DNA from: Psychrobacillus sp. FSL K6-2836 | GTDB taxonomy: Bacteria; Bacillota; Bacilli; Bacillales_A; Planococcaceae | Assembly: GCF_038003085.1 (NCBI RefSeq) | Contig: NZ_JBBOOM010000001.1 | Location: 310,001 to 374,000 of the forward strand | Reading direction: 5' to 3' | DNA length: 64,000 bases | Part shown: one piece after another, positions 1 to 9,470 of the stretch | How positions within the stretch are numbered: position 1 is the stretch's first letter | Layout: each line of letters opens with the position of its first letter | Notes under the pieces: generated by a model | Seen by the model: only the letters and a program-made list of their open reading frames with translations | Told to the model about the DNA's origin: nothing | The model's database searches: none | Position numbers and translations under genes: made by a program

Positions 1-103
1 AACCTTCATCAGAACCATCAATCTGTATAAGTGGGATTACTGCTGTGTCTATGAATTCTTTTTCTGCTTGATATACTTTACTATCTTTTCCGTTCCAATG
101 CAT
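1..103 (-). CDS. ypiF: YpiF-like protein (DUF2487), 5' end only
   Basis: Only the first 34 codons are inside the window; the gene runs off the left edge. The N-terminus begins MHWNGKDSKVYQ, which matches the start I remember for the YpiF/DUF2487 family of Bacillus. The ATG at 103 is preceded by AGGAGAGG, which overlaps the stop codon of ypiB, so the two are probably co-transcribed. Its function is unknown. In B. subtilis it lies between ypiB and the qcrABC menaquinol:cytochrome c reductase genes. Identification rests on synteny plus this short N-terminus. Confidence 0.75.
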   Translation of the reverse strand, partial: MHWNGKDSKVYQAEKEFIDTAVIPLIQIDGSDEG

Positions 104-115
104 TTGTAACCTCTC

Positions 116-667
116 CTAAACCTCTTTATGTTGTATTTGCTTCCATAACGAAGAAAGCTCCATAAACTTTTCTTTGTTATTTTCATCAATTGCTTGATCA
201 ATCTGCTTTTTTAATTGCTCCACTTGAAATGAATACAAGCTTTCACTAACTATATCCTCAGCTATCAATTTATCCTTTTCACTAATCTGCAAATATTTTG
301 GCATATACGGATTCTCTTCTAATACTGCCAAATACTCAGGACTAGGTGGCATCATTTGAAAGTTCAATTGAATATACATATCCTCTTCTGGATGTAATCG
401 CAAATCATGGAAGGACTTTTCAGCATCAGCAGTCATAATACTTCCCTTGTAAAAACGAAACGGGATACCTGAAGACGTCGTAACCGACATAATCATCGCT
501 CGAGGACAATAATGCGCCTCCTCCACAAAGTGTACGTTATTCAATAAGGTTTCATGGCTTATCAAGTAATTCAAGATCCACACGCACTCTCTTCTTTTCA
601 TCTGATACTTTTTTAAAAACCACCGAACAAATTCTTTTTTCTCACCAACTGAAACAGAAGCAGTCAC
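116..667 (-). CDS. ypiB: YpiB/ReoY family protein (UPF0302, IDEAL domain)
   Basis: A 183-aa soluble protein. Residues about 1-120 form the conserved YpiB (UPF0302) domain. The last ~45 residues, from IAEDIVSESLY to the end, fit a C-terminal IDEAL motif. The Listeria homologue ReoY takes part in ClpCP-dependent turnover of MurA, the first enzyme of peptidoglycan synthesis; that this protein does the same is inference. The gene sits 20 nt downstream of ypiA and directly upstream of ypiF, the same trio as in B. subtilis. Length is normal for the family. Confidence 0.85.
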   Translation of the reverse strand: MTASVSVGEKKEFVRWFLKKYQMKRRECVWILNYLISHETLLNNVHFVEEAHYCPRAMIMSVTTSSGIPFRFYKGSIMTADAEKSFHDLRLHPEEDMYIQLNFQMMPPSPEYLAVLEENPYMPKYLQISEKDKLIAEDIVSESLYSFQVEQLKKQIDQAIDENNKEKFMELSSLWKQIQHKEV

Positions 668-687
668 GTAACCTCTCCTTCCCTCAT

Positions 688-1932
688 TTATTCAAACATT
701 TCAAACCACTCACTATTTTCCGGTTGAAGTTTTTGCAAAATCAGCACAATCTCTTTCGCCTCTGCCCTTTTCCCTTCCTCTAGAAGGAAATAAACATACT
801 TCTCTAAAAAAGGAACATCCTCTTTATGTTCAGTATATGCAAGCTGATAAAATTCGTATGCTTTTTCATAGGATTCTAATCTTTCATAAGCAGCTGCTAA
901 AAATGGGAACATTGCAGCCCATTCAAAATGCTCTTGCTTCAACGTTTCATAGAGTTCTACTAACTGCTCATCCTTCTCTTCTGTTGAAAATAAGGAAGAC
1001 AAAATAAAAATAGCGTCCATATATTCTGGGTCAAGAGCAATCGCTTCTCTTAAAAAATTTTCTGCTTCTTTCACTTTACCCAATTTCAAAGAAATTTTAC
1101 CTGCAAATAAATAATATTCTTTTTCATATTCATCACGAGCAATACCATCTGTAATTGCTTTTAGAGCATCCTCATTTTTTTCTAAGCTAGCATATGTCTC
1201 AGCAAGTAGCATGTAGCCAGAGAAGTAGTCAGGATCAATTTGAAGTAGATCCTCTAACTGTTTTGCAGCAGTTTCAAAATGTTGTACTTGGAAGGACGCA
1301 TAAGCTGCATGAAATAGTACGTCTGGTGCGACTTCTTTTTTCAGTGCTTCTGTATAGTATGGAATTGCCTCTTCATAGGCTGCTCCTGCACTATAGATTT
1401 CCGCTAATTTAAGCGATAAATCTACTGCTTGTATGGACTCTTGAAAGGGAAGTAAATCCTTCATTACGCGTGCTGCTTCTAAGTATCTGCCGGTTTCAAA
1501 CAATAATTCTCCTTTAGCATACATAAGTAATGGTTCTTTTGGTAATAACGTGATGGCTTCATTTATTTTTTGTTCAGCCACCTCATATAATCCAATCATT
1601 TGATAATAGTCAGCTAATGTGAGCAGGGCTTGCGGATATGTATCGCTAGTTTTTTCAATAGTCGTAAGCATTTCTAGAGCTTCATCCTCCTTATCCATTT
1701 CCAGATAAAGCTGGGCTTGATCAATCTTCAGCTGATTTTCCTCAGGAAATAAAAACTGAAGATGTTCTAAGATAGTAATAGCTTCCTGTAAAAATCCAAA
1801 TTGTGTTACTAAATCTGCAAGCTGATACTGCTCATCGGGATCGCCATTCAATAAAAAATTATCAATCATTGTTCCGAGTTTCTCAATGTTTCCTTCTTCC
1901 ATCGCCTGGATAAAAGGTGTCAAGTTGTCCAT
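688..1932 (-). CDS. ypiA: TPR-repeat protein YpiA
   Basis: A 414-aa protein built almost entirely of tetratricopeptide-like helical repeats, for example around ALLTLADYYQMIGLYEVAE and LLAETYASLEKNEDALKAI. It has no signal peptide or membrane segment, so it is cytoplasmic. TPR proteins are scaffolds for protein-protein contacts. In Firmicutes ypiA is regularly paired with ypiB, and the two have been linked to control of MurA stability; the partner here is not visible from sequence. It lies downstream of a terminator that separates it from aroA, so it probably has its own promoter in the 1933-2134 gap. Confidence 0.85.
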   Translation of the reverse strand: MDNLTPFIQAMEEGNIEKLGTMIDNFLLNGDPDEQYQLADLVTQFGFLQEAITILEHLQFLFPEENQLKIDQAQLYLEMDKEDEALEMLTTIEKTSDTYPQALLTLADYYQMIGLYEVAEQKINEAITLLPKEPLLMYAKGELLFETGRYLEAARVMKDLLPFQESIQAVDLSLKLAEIYSAGAAYEEAIPYYTEALKKEVAPDVLFHAAYASFQVQHFETAAKQLEDLLQIDPDYFSGYMLLAETYASLEKNEDALKAITDGIARDEYEKEYYLFAGKISLKLGKVKEAENFLREAIALDPEYMDAIFILSSLFSTEEKDEQLVELYETLKQEHFEWAAMFPFLAAAYERLESYEKAYEFYQLAYTEHKEDVPFLEKYVYFLLEEGKRAEAKEIVLILQKLQPENSEWFEMFE

Positions 1933-1990
1933 GTTATCACCATTCTTTCATTATACCTATATCCTACAAGAACATTTGTTTTTGAACAAG

Positions 1991-2015
1991 AAAAAAACCC
2001 TCTTTAAAAAGAGGG
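1991..2015 (-). terminator. rho-independent terminator downstream of aroA
   Basis: CCCTCTTT (1998-2005) pairs with AAAGAGGG (2008-2015). On the minus strand a run of seven T follows, so it closes the aro-hisC-tyrA unit before ypiA. A second stem, CCCCCAT/ATGGGGG at 2048-2085, stands between it and aroA. Confidence 0.8.
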
Positions 2016-2047
2016 CACTTATTTTATCTCGCATTAACACAGTAAAT

Positions 2048-2145
2048 CCCCCATTCACTTGGCCAAAGCTCCAAGTATATGGGGGTGTTCAACTAAAGAT
2101 CAATAAGGAATAAAGCATCCCCCTGATTAAAGTTTCACTTTATAA
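2048..2145. repeat. right-end copy of dispersed intergenic element C
   Basis: GGGGGTG (2081-2087) and CATCCCCC (2116-2123) are partly complementary. They are followed by CTGAT-AAAGTTTCACTTTATAAC, which recurs as the right end of the longer elements at 37721-37942 and 59236-59440. The element runs into the aroA 3' end, and its TCACTTTATAA supplies the aroA codons ...VIK and the stop. Confidence 0.55.
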
Positions 2146-3427
2146 CACTAGAAATATCTTCAAAAAATGTCGGATACGAAACAGCGATACAACCTGCATT
2201 GTCAATTGTGACAGGCTCTGTTGTTATAAGAGAAGCCACTGCGGCCATCATACCAATACGATGATCTCCGTAAGTGAGTAAATCTCCGCCATGTAGAATC
2301 GTTGGTCCTTCAATTATCATGCCATCATCTGTGGCGGTAATATTTGCTCCCAATTTCTTTAATTCATTTACGACTGCATCAATACGATTTGTTTCTTTCA
2401 CTTTTAGCTCTTCTGCATTTTTAATAATAGTTTTCCCGTTAGCCTGTGTAGCTAGTAAGGCAATGATAGGTATTTCATCAATAAGCCTGGGGATGAGTTC
2501 TCCTCCGATTTCCGTGCCAACTAATGCAGAGGACTCGATTTCAATAGTACCCATTTCTTCGTGACTGCTGTTGGATGAGTTATTAACTGTATAAGAAGCA
2601 CCCATTGCTTGCAGAACATCCATAATACCTGTTCTTGTTGGATTTAAGCCTACATTCGTTAAGATTAGCTTACTATTAGGAACAATCGCTCCAGCAACTA
2701 GTAAGAATGCTGCAGAGGAAATATCACCGGGTACGACTACATGCGTTCCTTTAAGCTTTTGTCCACCCTGTAATCGTATCGTTTTATCATCTACGTCAAT
2801 GTTTGCGCCGAAGTGATCTAGCATTTTCTCTGTATGATCTCTAGAAGTTTCCATTTCTTCAACTACTGTTTCTCCGTCTGCGTTTAAAGCTGCCAATAAA
2901 ATGGCAGACTTTACCTGTGCACTAGCTACAGGCATTTTATACTGAATAGCTTGTAATTTAGTTCCTTCCACTGCAATTGGAGTAAACTGACCGTTTTCTC
3001 GCCCGATTAGTTTAGCACTCATTTGTTTTAACGGATCTGTAACTCTTCTCATTGGACGTTTTTGGATAGATTCGTCACCTATTAAAACCGATGAAACGGA
3101 TGAACCCGCTAAAATTCCTAGCATTAAACGAGTAGTGGTCCCTGAATTCCCCGTATATAGTATTTCATCGGGTTCTATCCAGTTCATAATTCCGTTGCTG
3201 TCGATCTTTACTTTGTCACCTTCTATAGATATTTCTACACCAAGCTTTTGAAAGCAATCAATCGTACTCAAACAATCATCGCTCTGTAAAAAACCTTCGA
3301 CTGTTGTAGTCCCTTCTGCAATAGCACCGAACATAATGGAACGATGCGAGACAGATTTATCACCAGGTATACTAATGGTACCTTCTAACGAAGGCTGCGC
3401 ATAATCTAATTTTCTGCTAATTATCAA
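2135..3427 (-). CDS. aroA: 3-phosphoshikimate 1-carboxyvinyltransferase (EPSP synthase)
   Basis: A 430-aa enzyme that joins PEP to shikimate-3-phosphate, the sixth step of the chorismate pathway. It is called aroE in B. subtilis. The N-terminal PGDKSVSHR and the [10 protein letters not shown] signature are present, as are the paired EPSP synthase domains and the C-terminal GDHRIGMM motif. The start is TTG at 3427, with AGGAGGG eight bases upstream; no better ATG exists. It is the last gene of the aroC-aroB-aroH-hisC-tyrA-aroA cluster, 12 nt after tyrA. The last residues and stop are encoded inside a dispersed repeat. Confidence 0.96.
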   Translation of the reverse strand: MIISRKLDYAQPSLEGTISIPGDKSVSHRSIMFGAIAEGTTTVEGFLQSDDCLSTIDCFQKLGVEISIEGDKVKIDSNGIMNWIEPDEILYTGNSGTTTRLMLGILAGSSVSSVLIGDESIQKRPMRRVTDPLKQMSAKLIGRENGQFTPIAVEGTKLQAIQYKMPVASAQVKSAILLAALNADGETVVEEMETSRDHTEKMLDHFGANIDVDDKTIRLQGGQKLKGTHVVVPGDISSAAFLLVAGAIVPNSKLILTNVGLNPTRTGIMDVLQAMGASYTVNNSSNSSHEEMGTIEIESSALVGTEIGGELIPRLIDEIPIIALLATQANGKTIIKNAEELKVKETNRIDAVVNELKKLGANITATDDGMIIEGPTILHGGDLLTYGDHRIGMMAAVASLITTEPVTIDNAGCIAVSYPTFFEDISSVIK

Positions 3428-3439
3428 AGATAATCCCTC

Positions 3440-4540
3440 CTAAGAAATATACGTTTCAAATGCTGTGTTATTGGCAATACACTCTACAGCTTTTGCACGA
3501 TCATCTGTCGATTGAAAGCTTATGACTAGTATTCCGAAAACATCCTCACGAGTTTCTACAATTCGTAAGTTTGTAATACTAATATCATCTTTTGCTAAAT
3601 ACCCTGTAATCTCTGAGATGACCCCAGGATAATCAGGTACGTCAACATACAGGTCGAATACGCTAAACATCGCCCCTTGTGTATTTATAGGAAGATCATC
3701 TCTTATTCTTTTAGCGGTAGTAAAATAATCTTCTATATCACTGGAATCAGCGTATGAAAGTAAGTCTTGCAATTTAATCATTTCATTCGTCCATATCTGT
3801 AATTGAGTACTAAGTTCCTTACGATTTTGAAGCGTTATATCTCTCCATACAATTGGATTGGCAGAAGCAATTCTTGTAAGGTCCCGAAACCCACCGGCCG
3901 CAAGCTGTTTCGTAAAGGGATATTGTTCGTTTTCAAAAGATAATTGATGCACAAGCGAAGCTGCGACTAAATGAGGAAAATGACTAACTACAGCGGTCAT
4001 ATGATCATGTTCCTCTGCCCCGACCAGTACTAACTTCGCTTTCGTTACCTGCAATAAGTCTATCAGAACTTGAATACGTTCATGGGATTCTTCCTCAAAA
4101 GGTGTGAGTAAATAATACGCATTTTCAAAGAGGATCGGTCTGGCAGCCTCCACACCACTTTTGTGGGAACCTGCCATGGGGTGACCACCTATAAATGTTA
4201 TGCCCTTATCTCTTAATGAAATGGCAGCTTTCATTATTTCTTTTTTCGTACTTCCCGTATCCGTAATAATTACTTCATTCTTTAGTTGCCATTTCGGCAA
4301 TTCATTCATTAATCGGATTGTTTCACTTACTGGAGTAGCAAAAACAATTATGTCAGCAAACTCAGTTCCATCTTCTATATTCTTGGCAATTTCATCAATG
4401 ACACTAATTCTTTTCGCTGTTTGTAGCGTATGCGCATTGGCATCATAACCAATTATTTTCACTTCTTTATTGCGTTTTAAACCAAGAGCTAGGGAACCCC
4501 CTATTAGTCCGAGACCTATTATGAATACGGTTTGCTGCAT
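3440..4540 (-). CDS. tyrA: prephenate dehydrogenase with ACT domain
   Basis: A 366-aa NAD-dependent enzyme converting prephenate to 4-hydroxyphenylpyruvate for tyrosine. The Rossmann motif GLGLIGGSLA is at residues 8-17. The catalytic region contains GGHPMAGSHKSG. An ACT-type regulatory domain lies at about 295-366 (DLYVDVPDYPGVISEITGYL), consistent with feedback control by aromatic amino acids. Its ATG overlaps the hisC stop by one base (TAATG), so translation is probably coupled. Length matches the ~370-aa B. subtilis enzyme. Confidence 0.96.
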   Translation of the reverse strand: MQQTVFIIGLGLIGGSLALGLKRNKEVKIIGYDANAHTLQTAKRISVIDEIAKNIEDGTEFADIIVFATPVSETIRLMNELPKWQLKNEVIITDTGSTKKEIMKAAISLRDKGITFIGGHPMAGSHKSGVEAARPILFENAYYLLTPFEEESHERIQVLIDLLQVTKAKLVLVGAEEHDHMTAVVSHFPHLVAASLVHQLSFENEQYPFTKQLAAGGFRDLTRIASANPIVWRDITLQNRKELSTQLQIWTNEMIKLQDLLSYADSSDIEDYFTTAKRIRDDLPINTQGAMFSVFDLYVDVPDYPGVISEITGYLAKDDISITNLRIVETREDVFGILVISFQSTDDRAKAVECIANNTAFETYIS

Positions 4541-5640
4541 TATAAGACGCCTTCCTCTTTTAAAACCTCATCTAGCTTTTCTAATAATTCACTATTTTGC
4601 TGCTCGGTTCCAATTGTTATACGTAGGTATCCAGGTTTTCCTAATGCATTTCCACTTCGAACGATAAATCCTCGCTTCATCAAACCTTGGAATACTAAAT
4701 CACTATCGGCCTTCACTTCCATTAAGATGAAATTAGTTTGCGAAGGGTAATAATTTAGATCTCGTTCTTCGCAATATTCCACGAACCTGGCTTTCCCAGC
4801 GTTATTTTTCTCTTTACATTGTTCTATAAATGCTTGATCTTCTAATCCAATTAGCGCTACTTGCTGACTTAATATAGTATTATTAAATGGCTCGCGAGTT
4901 GGCTCTAGCATTGCTATCACTTCTTCTGATCCGACTGCATACCCAACACGGAAGCTTGCAAGTCCATATGCTTTAGAGAAAGTACGCATTATTAAAACGT
5001 TTGGATAGTTTTCTAATAATTCAATAGAATCTTTGTAGTTATTGTCTGTTATGTATTCTGTGTATGCTTCATCTAAAACGATTAAAACATCCTTAGGCAC
5101 TTTTTCGATAAAATCCTTCAATTTATCGCTTGGTGTTAATGTTCCAGTTGGATTGTTTGGATTACACACCCAAATGATTGCAGTGTTTTCATCAATCGCT
5201 GCTAACATATTGTTTAAATTATGCTCTCCATTTACTGTCAGGGCAATTTCACGTACCTCTGCCCCTTCAACAATTGCATTATGCTTATATTGACCAAATG
5301 TTAAATCTGCCATAATTGTATTCAATCCAGGTCGTAAAATAGCTCTTGATACAATTAGTATATTCTCGTCAGATCCATTACCAAATAATAATTGCTTTTC
5401 AGAGACGTTTAAATGATTCGCTACAGCTGTCCTTAGATTTGACGCATATCCATCAGGATAAATTGCAAAATCTAGATTTGCATTTGAGAAGTATTCTTTT
5501 ACTTTTGGTGAAGCACCATAAGGATTTTCATTGGATGCAAGTTTGGTCACTTTTTCCAAGTTAAACATTTTCTTCACTTCATCTGAAGTTTTACCAGGCT
5601 GATATGCATGCAACCCACTGATCTGTTGTTTGAATTTCAT
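4540..5640 (-). CDS. hisC: histidinol-phosphate / aromatic aminotransferase
   Basis: A 366-aa class I/II PLP-dependent aminotransferase. The Schiff-base lysine is in TFSKAYGLASFRVGY, and NPNNPTGT is the conserved cofactor loop. In B. subtilis the same gene, in the same place, serves both histidine synthesis and the final transamination to tyrosine and phenylalanine; its position between aroH and tyrA suggests the same here. The start ATG follows GAGGG. In B. subtilis the trp genes stand directly upstream; here only 22 nt separate it from aroH. Confidence 0.94.
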   Translation of the reverse strand: MKFKQQISGLHAYQPGKTSDEVKKMFNLEKVTKLASNENPYGASPKVKEYFSNANLDFAIYPDGYASNLRTAVANHLNVSEKQLLFGNGSDENILIVSRAILRPGLNTIMADLTFGQYKHNAIVEGAEVREIALTVNGEHNLNNMLAAIDENTAIIWVCNPNNPTGTLTPSDKLKDFIEKVPKDVLIVLDEAYTEYITDNNYKDSIELLENYPNVLIMRTFSKAYGLASFRVGYAVGSEEVIAMLEPTREPFNNTILSQQVALIGLEDQAFIEQCKEKNNAGKARFVEYCEERDLNYYPSQTNFILMEVKADSDLVFQGLMKRGFIVRSGNALGKPGYLRITIGTEQQNSELLEKLDEVLKEEGVL

Positions 5641-5662
5641 TTTAAACCCTCAATTCTATCAA

Positions 5663-6025
5663 TTATTTTAGTAAATCTGGTCTTAATTGGACAGCGTTAT
5701 TTAAGTAGATATGCTGGACTTCTTGCTGTGTTTTCTCCGTATTTACATGCATTAGTAATCGAATACACTTTTCTAACGCCCCAGGTACGCTCATTTCGTG
5801 GGTGCACATCACCGGAACATAAGACCACCCTTCTAAGCCTCGAACAGCTCTTGCAGGAAATGCAGAAGTAATATCCGTCGTAGTTGAAATAACGACCGAA
5901 GCAATGTCTTCCGGTAAGATATCATTCGCTTTTGCCATTTCTTCTACAAGACGACTAGTTTCCTGAAGTACTAATTCGTTTGAATCCGCTGTTACTGTAG
6001 TTGCTCCTCTTACGCCTCTAATCAT
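5663..6025 (-). CDS. aroH: chorismate mutase, AroH type
   Basis: A 120-aa monofunctional chorismate mutase of the trimeric AroH class, making prephenate from chorismate. MIRGVRGATTV at the start, and the internal ARAVRGLEGWSYVPVMC region carrying active-site residues, are typical. It begins inside the aroB stop codon (ATGA overlap) after GGAGG, so it is translationally coupled to aroB. Length is slightly under the 127-aa B. subtilis protein. Confidence 0.95.
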   Translation of the reverse strand: MIRGVRGATTVTADSNELVLQETSRLVEEMAKANDILPEDIASVVISTTTDITSAFPARAVRGLEGWSYVPVMCTHEMSVPGALEKCIRLLMHVNTEKTQQEVQHIYLNNAVQLRPDLLK

Positions 6026-7116
6026 AAGTTATCCTCCTTCACCCATAGTCGCAGTTGTTCATCACATTGTTTAATTTCATCTAACGATATTATATGGACA
6101 AATGGTTCGCCAATTTCTTGAAGCAATGAAAAATGAAGTTCCCCATTCATCGTTTTTTTATCCTTTAGCATATAGTTTGCTAAACTTTCAAATGAACTTT
6201 GAAGCACATGTTCAAAATTATAACCAAGCCTTTTCGCTAATTCATACACGCGTTTAGCATATCCTGCTGCGACATTCCCATAAAGCTCACTGAGCATTAA
6301 AGCTGGAATCATACCGATCATCACTGCCTCACCATGCGTGATTTTCCCGTAACCAACAGTTGCCTCAACCGCATGGCCGTACGTATGACCAAAGTTTAAA
6401 AATTTGCGATAGGACTGTTCTTTTTCGTCTAATTCGACTATATGTGCTTTTACACGAATTCCTTTTTCTAGCCATATTAATAATTCTTTATCATCGATAG
6501 CCTTTAAGTTAGGGAGAGTAAGAAATTCATTTGTCCAGTTAGCATCACTAATAATCGCATGCTTGATCACTTCAGCTAGGCCAGAGCGAACTTCTGATTC
6601 AGGCAATGTTTTCAAAAAGTGAAAATCATATAATACTTCCGTAGGTTGATAGAATGCCCCAATCATATTCTTTCCATTTGGGTGATTGATCGCAGTTTTA
6701 CCTCCAACTGCACTATCATGCGCTAATATAGTCGTTGGAATTTGGTAAAAAGGGATTCCCCGCATAAATGTTGCAGCAACAAATCCAGTCAAGTCCCCAA
6801 CTGCCCCTCCTCCTAATGCAAGAAGAGCAGAATTTCTAGAACAATTTTCTTCTAATAAAAATGACTGGACTTGATAATAGGATTCAAACGTTTTGCATGC
6901 TTCACCATTAGGAACAATATAAATTTTAAAAGGTAGCGTAAAATTCGCACGAACATATTCCTCATGTAGACTCCACACATGTTCATCTGTAATTAACACT
7001 AATTGATCGTATTTCGTTAATGCATCTGCTTGTCTTTCACAAAAGGATTGTAAAATATTCTCTCCTAAATGAACGTTGTATACGGAGTCTTTCGTTTTTA
7101 CTTGGATAGTCATCAT
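6022..7116 (-). CDS. aroB: 3-dehydroquinate synthase
   Basis: A 364-aa NAD- and metal-dependent cyclase, second step of the shikimate pathway. It contains GGGAVGDLTGFVAATFMRG, the cofactor loop, and the metal ligands in GLAEVIKHAII and NFGHTYGHAVE. The start overlaps the aroC stop (TAATGATG), giving two adjacent candidate ATGs at 7116 and 7113. It sits between aroC and aroH as in B. subtilis. Confidence 0.96.
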   Translation of the reverse strand: MMTIQVKTKDSVYNVHLGENILQSFCERQADALTKYDQLVLITDEHVWSLHEEYVRANFTLPFKIYIVPNGEACKTFESYYQVQSFLLEENCSRNSALLALGGGAVGDLTGFVAATFMRGIPFYQIPTTILAHDSAVGGKTAINHPNGKNMIGAFYQPTEVLYDFHFLKTLPESEVRSGLAEVIKHAIISDANWTNEFLTLPNLKAIDDKELLIWLEKGIRVKAHIVELDEKEQSYRKFLNFGHTYGHAVEATVGYGKITHGEAVMIGMIPALMLSELYGNVAAGYAKRVYELAKRLGYNFEHVLQSSFESLANYMLKDKKTMNGELHFSLLQEIGEPFVHIISLDEIKQCDEQLRLWVKEDNL

Positions 7117-8297
7117 TAAAACCCCTTTGTATATGCTCTATGACTCTCTATATCTGCAAGTAATGTATCTATTTTATCTCCATGGAAGGTATCTAATACT
7201 GCTTGTGCAATCTCCCAAGCAATTACGGCTTCGGCAACCACAGAAGCTGCTGGTACTGCACAGCTATCCGATCTTTCAATACTTGCCTTAAACGGCTCTT
7301 TCGTATCGATGTCTACACTTTGAAGTGGCTTGTAAAGCGTAGGAATTGGTTTCATCACTCCACGCACTACTATTGGCATTCCCGTAGACATACCACCTTC
7401 TAGACCACCTAGACGGTTTGTATCGCGTGTATAACCTTCTTCTTCACTCCAAGATATCTGATCATGAACTTGGCTTCCAAAAAGATTAGCCATTTCAAAT
7501 CCTAACCCTACCTCTACGCCTTTAAACGCATTGATGCTCATCATCGCCATCGCCAGTTTACCGTCTAACTTACGATCATAATGCACATAACTACCAACTC
7601 CTGCTGGCATACCAGAAACAATTACCTCTACTACTCCACCAATCGTATCTCCAGCTTTTTTTGCATTGTCGATGGCTTCTACCATTTTCGCTGAAGCTAC
7701 CGGATCTAAACAATAAACTGGGTCAGCTTCTACAATCTCACGAATTTCTTCGATTGATTTACCATTAGCTAGATTTAAATCCGCTTCAATTCCACCAATT
7801 TTCGTAACATGAGCTACAATGGATATACCTAGTTTACTTAGCAATTCTTTTGCAACTGCTCCTACCGCAACTCTTACTGTAGTTTCACGTGCCGATGATC
7901 TTTCTAAAACATTACGTAAATCACGATGACCATACTTCATGCCACCTACTAAATCAGCATGTCCAGGACGTGGCCTTGTAATTTGTCTTTTAATATCCTC
8001 AGGATCTATTTCATCTCCAAGAGGCTCAATCCCCATTATATTCGTCCAATGCTTCCAATCATCATTGTTTACAACTAGGCAAACTGGAGATCCTAATGTT
8101 TTCCCGTGGCGTACACCTGAGGTGATAGCTACTGTATCTTTTTCAATTTGCATACGTCTTCCGCGACCATGTCCACCCTGACGACGTTTTAATTCTTTAT
8201 TTATCATTTCACTCGTTATTTCTAATTGGGCTGGTAACCCCTCAATAATCGCTGTTAGTTGTGGTCCATGTGACTCACCTGCAGTTAAATATCTCAC
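7116..8297 (-). CDS. aroC: chorismate synthase
   Basis: A 393-aa FMN-dependent enzyme that makes chorismate from EPSP. It is called aroF in B. subtilis. [11 protein letters not shown] immediately after the start and the Arg/His-rich [12 protein letters not shown] motif are the classic signatures. I place the start at GTG 8297, because AAGGGGG lies eight or nine bases upstream and homologues begin [11 protein letters not shown]. An in-frame ATG 14 codons earlier (8339) has no ribosome site. It is first in the aromatic cluster; cheR lies upstream behind a terminator and a repeat. Confidence 0.95.
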   Translation of the reverse strand: MRYLTAGESHGPQLTAIIEGLPAQLEITSEMINKELKRRQGGHGRGRRMQIEKDTVAITSGVRHGKTLGSPVCLVVNNDDWKHWTNIMGIEPLGDEIDPEDIKRQITRPRPGHADLVGGMKYGHRDLRNVLERSSARETTVRVAVGAVAKELLSKLGISIVAHVTKIGGIEADLNLANGKSIEEIREIVEADPVYCLDPVASAKMVEAIDNAKKAGDTIGGVVEVIVSGMPAGVGSYVHYDRKLDGKLAMAMMSINAFKGVEVGLGFEMANLFGSQVHDQISWSEEEGYTRDTNRLGGLEGGMSTGMPIVVRGVMKPIPTLYKPLQSVDIDTKEPFKASIERSDSCAVPAASVVAEAVIAWEIAQAVLDTFHGDKIDTLLADIESHRAYTKGF

Positions 8298-8373
8298 AGC
8301 ACTTTCCCCCTTCAACTCGCTAAAGTATTTGTTTATCACTATAACAAAATTTCAGTACAATGTATAGAAGAAA

Positions 8374-8534
8374 AGCTGCAGCGTCTAATTTTAGGAAGTC
8401 AGTCTAAGTTTCGTGTTGCGAACTTAGACTGTTAGACCAAATACCGTTGGCCTCCGAAAGTTCCTGGAAGAATGAGATAATGGCACTTTATCCGACATTC
8501 TGAAGCGACTCAGGTTCGGCTAGACGCTGAAGCT
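8374..8534. repeat. dispersed intergenic element A, copy 1
   Basis: Ends AGCTGCAGCGTCTA (8374-8387) and TAGACGCTGAAGCT (8521-8534) are inverted repeats with one mismatch. Inside is a perfect 10-bp stem, AGTCTAAGTT / AACTTAGACT (8401-8430). Read on the minus strand, the end AGCTTCAGCGTCTAGCC and the inner GAGTCGCTTC resemble the copy at 40559-40742. I recognise the style of this element from other Bacillaceae genomes but know no name for it. It fills most of the 282-nt cheR-aroC gap. Confidence 0.65.
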
Positions 8535-8546
8535 AAACAATACTAG

Positions 8547-8575
8547 AAAAACTGTCCGAAATTCCTCAGACAGTT
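8547..8575 (-). terminator. terminator downstream of cheR
   Basis: ACTGTC-GA arms (8550-8559 and 8563-8574) form a hairpin that on the minus strand ends in a T run, just after the cheR stop. Confidence 0.75.
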
Positions 8576-8579
8576 CCAC

Positions 8580-9350
8580 TTATTTTTTCCGATAAAAAAA
8601 GGTGTCTTCCGTTTCAAAACCATACTTTCCTGGATTGAAAATCTGTTCCGTACTGCCGACAAATAGAATTCCTCCAGACCTTAGCGATTCACTAAAGTTT
8701 TGATAAATTTGATCTTTTGCTTCTTCCGTAAAGTAAATCATGACATTTCGACAAACAATCAAATCAAAATTTTTATCATATGTATCTTTCAATAGATTAT
8801 GTTTTTTAAATGTTACGGTCTTTTTAACCGAATCACTCATCTTATAAAAAGGAGTTTGGTTCTCAAAGTACTTATTCTTCATATCCGTAGGAACTTCTGC
8901 TAGGGAACGTTCAGGATAAATACCAACTTTTGCACGTTGTATTGCATTTTCATCTAAATCTGTTGCGTGTATAGCAACTTGTGATAAAGGAACATGATTG
9001 GACAGAACCATTGCTATTGTATAGGGTTCTTCACCTGTAGAGCATGCTGCGCTCCAAATTTTTAGGCGTTTATTTGTTTCTAATAACTTCGGAAATATTT
9101 TAGTTTGTAGTATATCCCAGCGTTTTGCATTCCTATAAAACTCTGAAACATTGATCGTCATTCTATCTAGAAATTCATTCATTAAATCTCTATTAGTGTC
9201 GAGTGCTTGATAAAATTCAACAAAATTTTTATATCCCTTTTTCTCATACAGAGAAGTAAGTCTACGTCTCATCTGCGCCTCTTTATACGCTGCAAGATCA
9301 ATGCCTGTTTTCTTCTTTATGGAATCCACAAATTTAATATAATCCGGCAA
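8580..9350 (-). CDS. cheR: chemotaxis protein methyltransferase CheR
   Basis: A 256-aa SAM-dependent enzyme that methylates glutamates of chemoreceptors. The N-terminal helical domain (YKEAQMRRRLTSLYEKKGY) is followed by the methyltransferase fold with WSAACSTGEEPYTIAM and ATDLDENAI. The start is set at TTG 9350: AGAAAGGGGCG lies upstream, and the result equals the 256 aa of B. subtilis CheR. The longer open frame to 9440 begins inside a terminator hairpin and its extra residues match nothing. cheR stands alone among metabolic genes, as in B. subtilis. Confidence 0.92.
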   Translation of the reverse strand: MPDYIKFVDSIKKKTGIDLAAYKEAQMRRRLTSLYEKKGYKNFVEFYQALDTNRDLMNEFLDRMTINVSEFYRNAKRWDILQTKIFPKLLETNKRLKIWSAACSTGEEPYTIAMVLSNHVPLSQVAIHATDLDENAIQRAKVGIYPERSLAEVPTDMKNKYFENQTPFYKMSDSVKKTVTFKKHNLLKDTYDKNFDLIVCRNVMIYFTEEAKDQIYQNFSESLRSGGILFVGSTEQIFNPGKYGFETEDTFFYRKK

Positions 9351-9416
9351 AATGATTTCGCCCCTTTCTGAAAACCTATATTTAGTATATCTCAAACACA
9401 GCATTTCGAACATACT

Positions 9417-9454
9417 AAAAAGACAGACAAATATGAACATTTGTCTGTCTTTTT
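9417..9454. terminator. perfect 16-bp terminator hairpin between the 21-nt array and cheR
   Basis: AAAAAGACAGACAAAT (9417-9432) and its exact complement (9439-9454) flank a 6-nt loop. It can work on either strand. On the minus strand it ends any transcript coming through the array before cheR. Confidence 0.8.
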
Positions 9455-9470
9455 ATCTGTTGAGTTAGAG

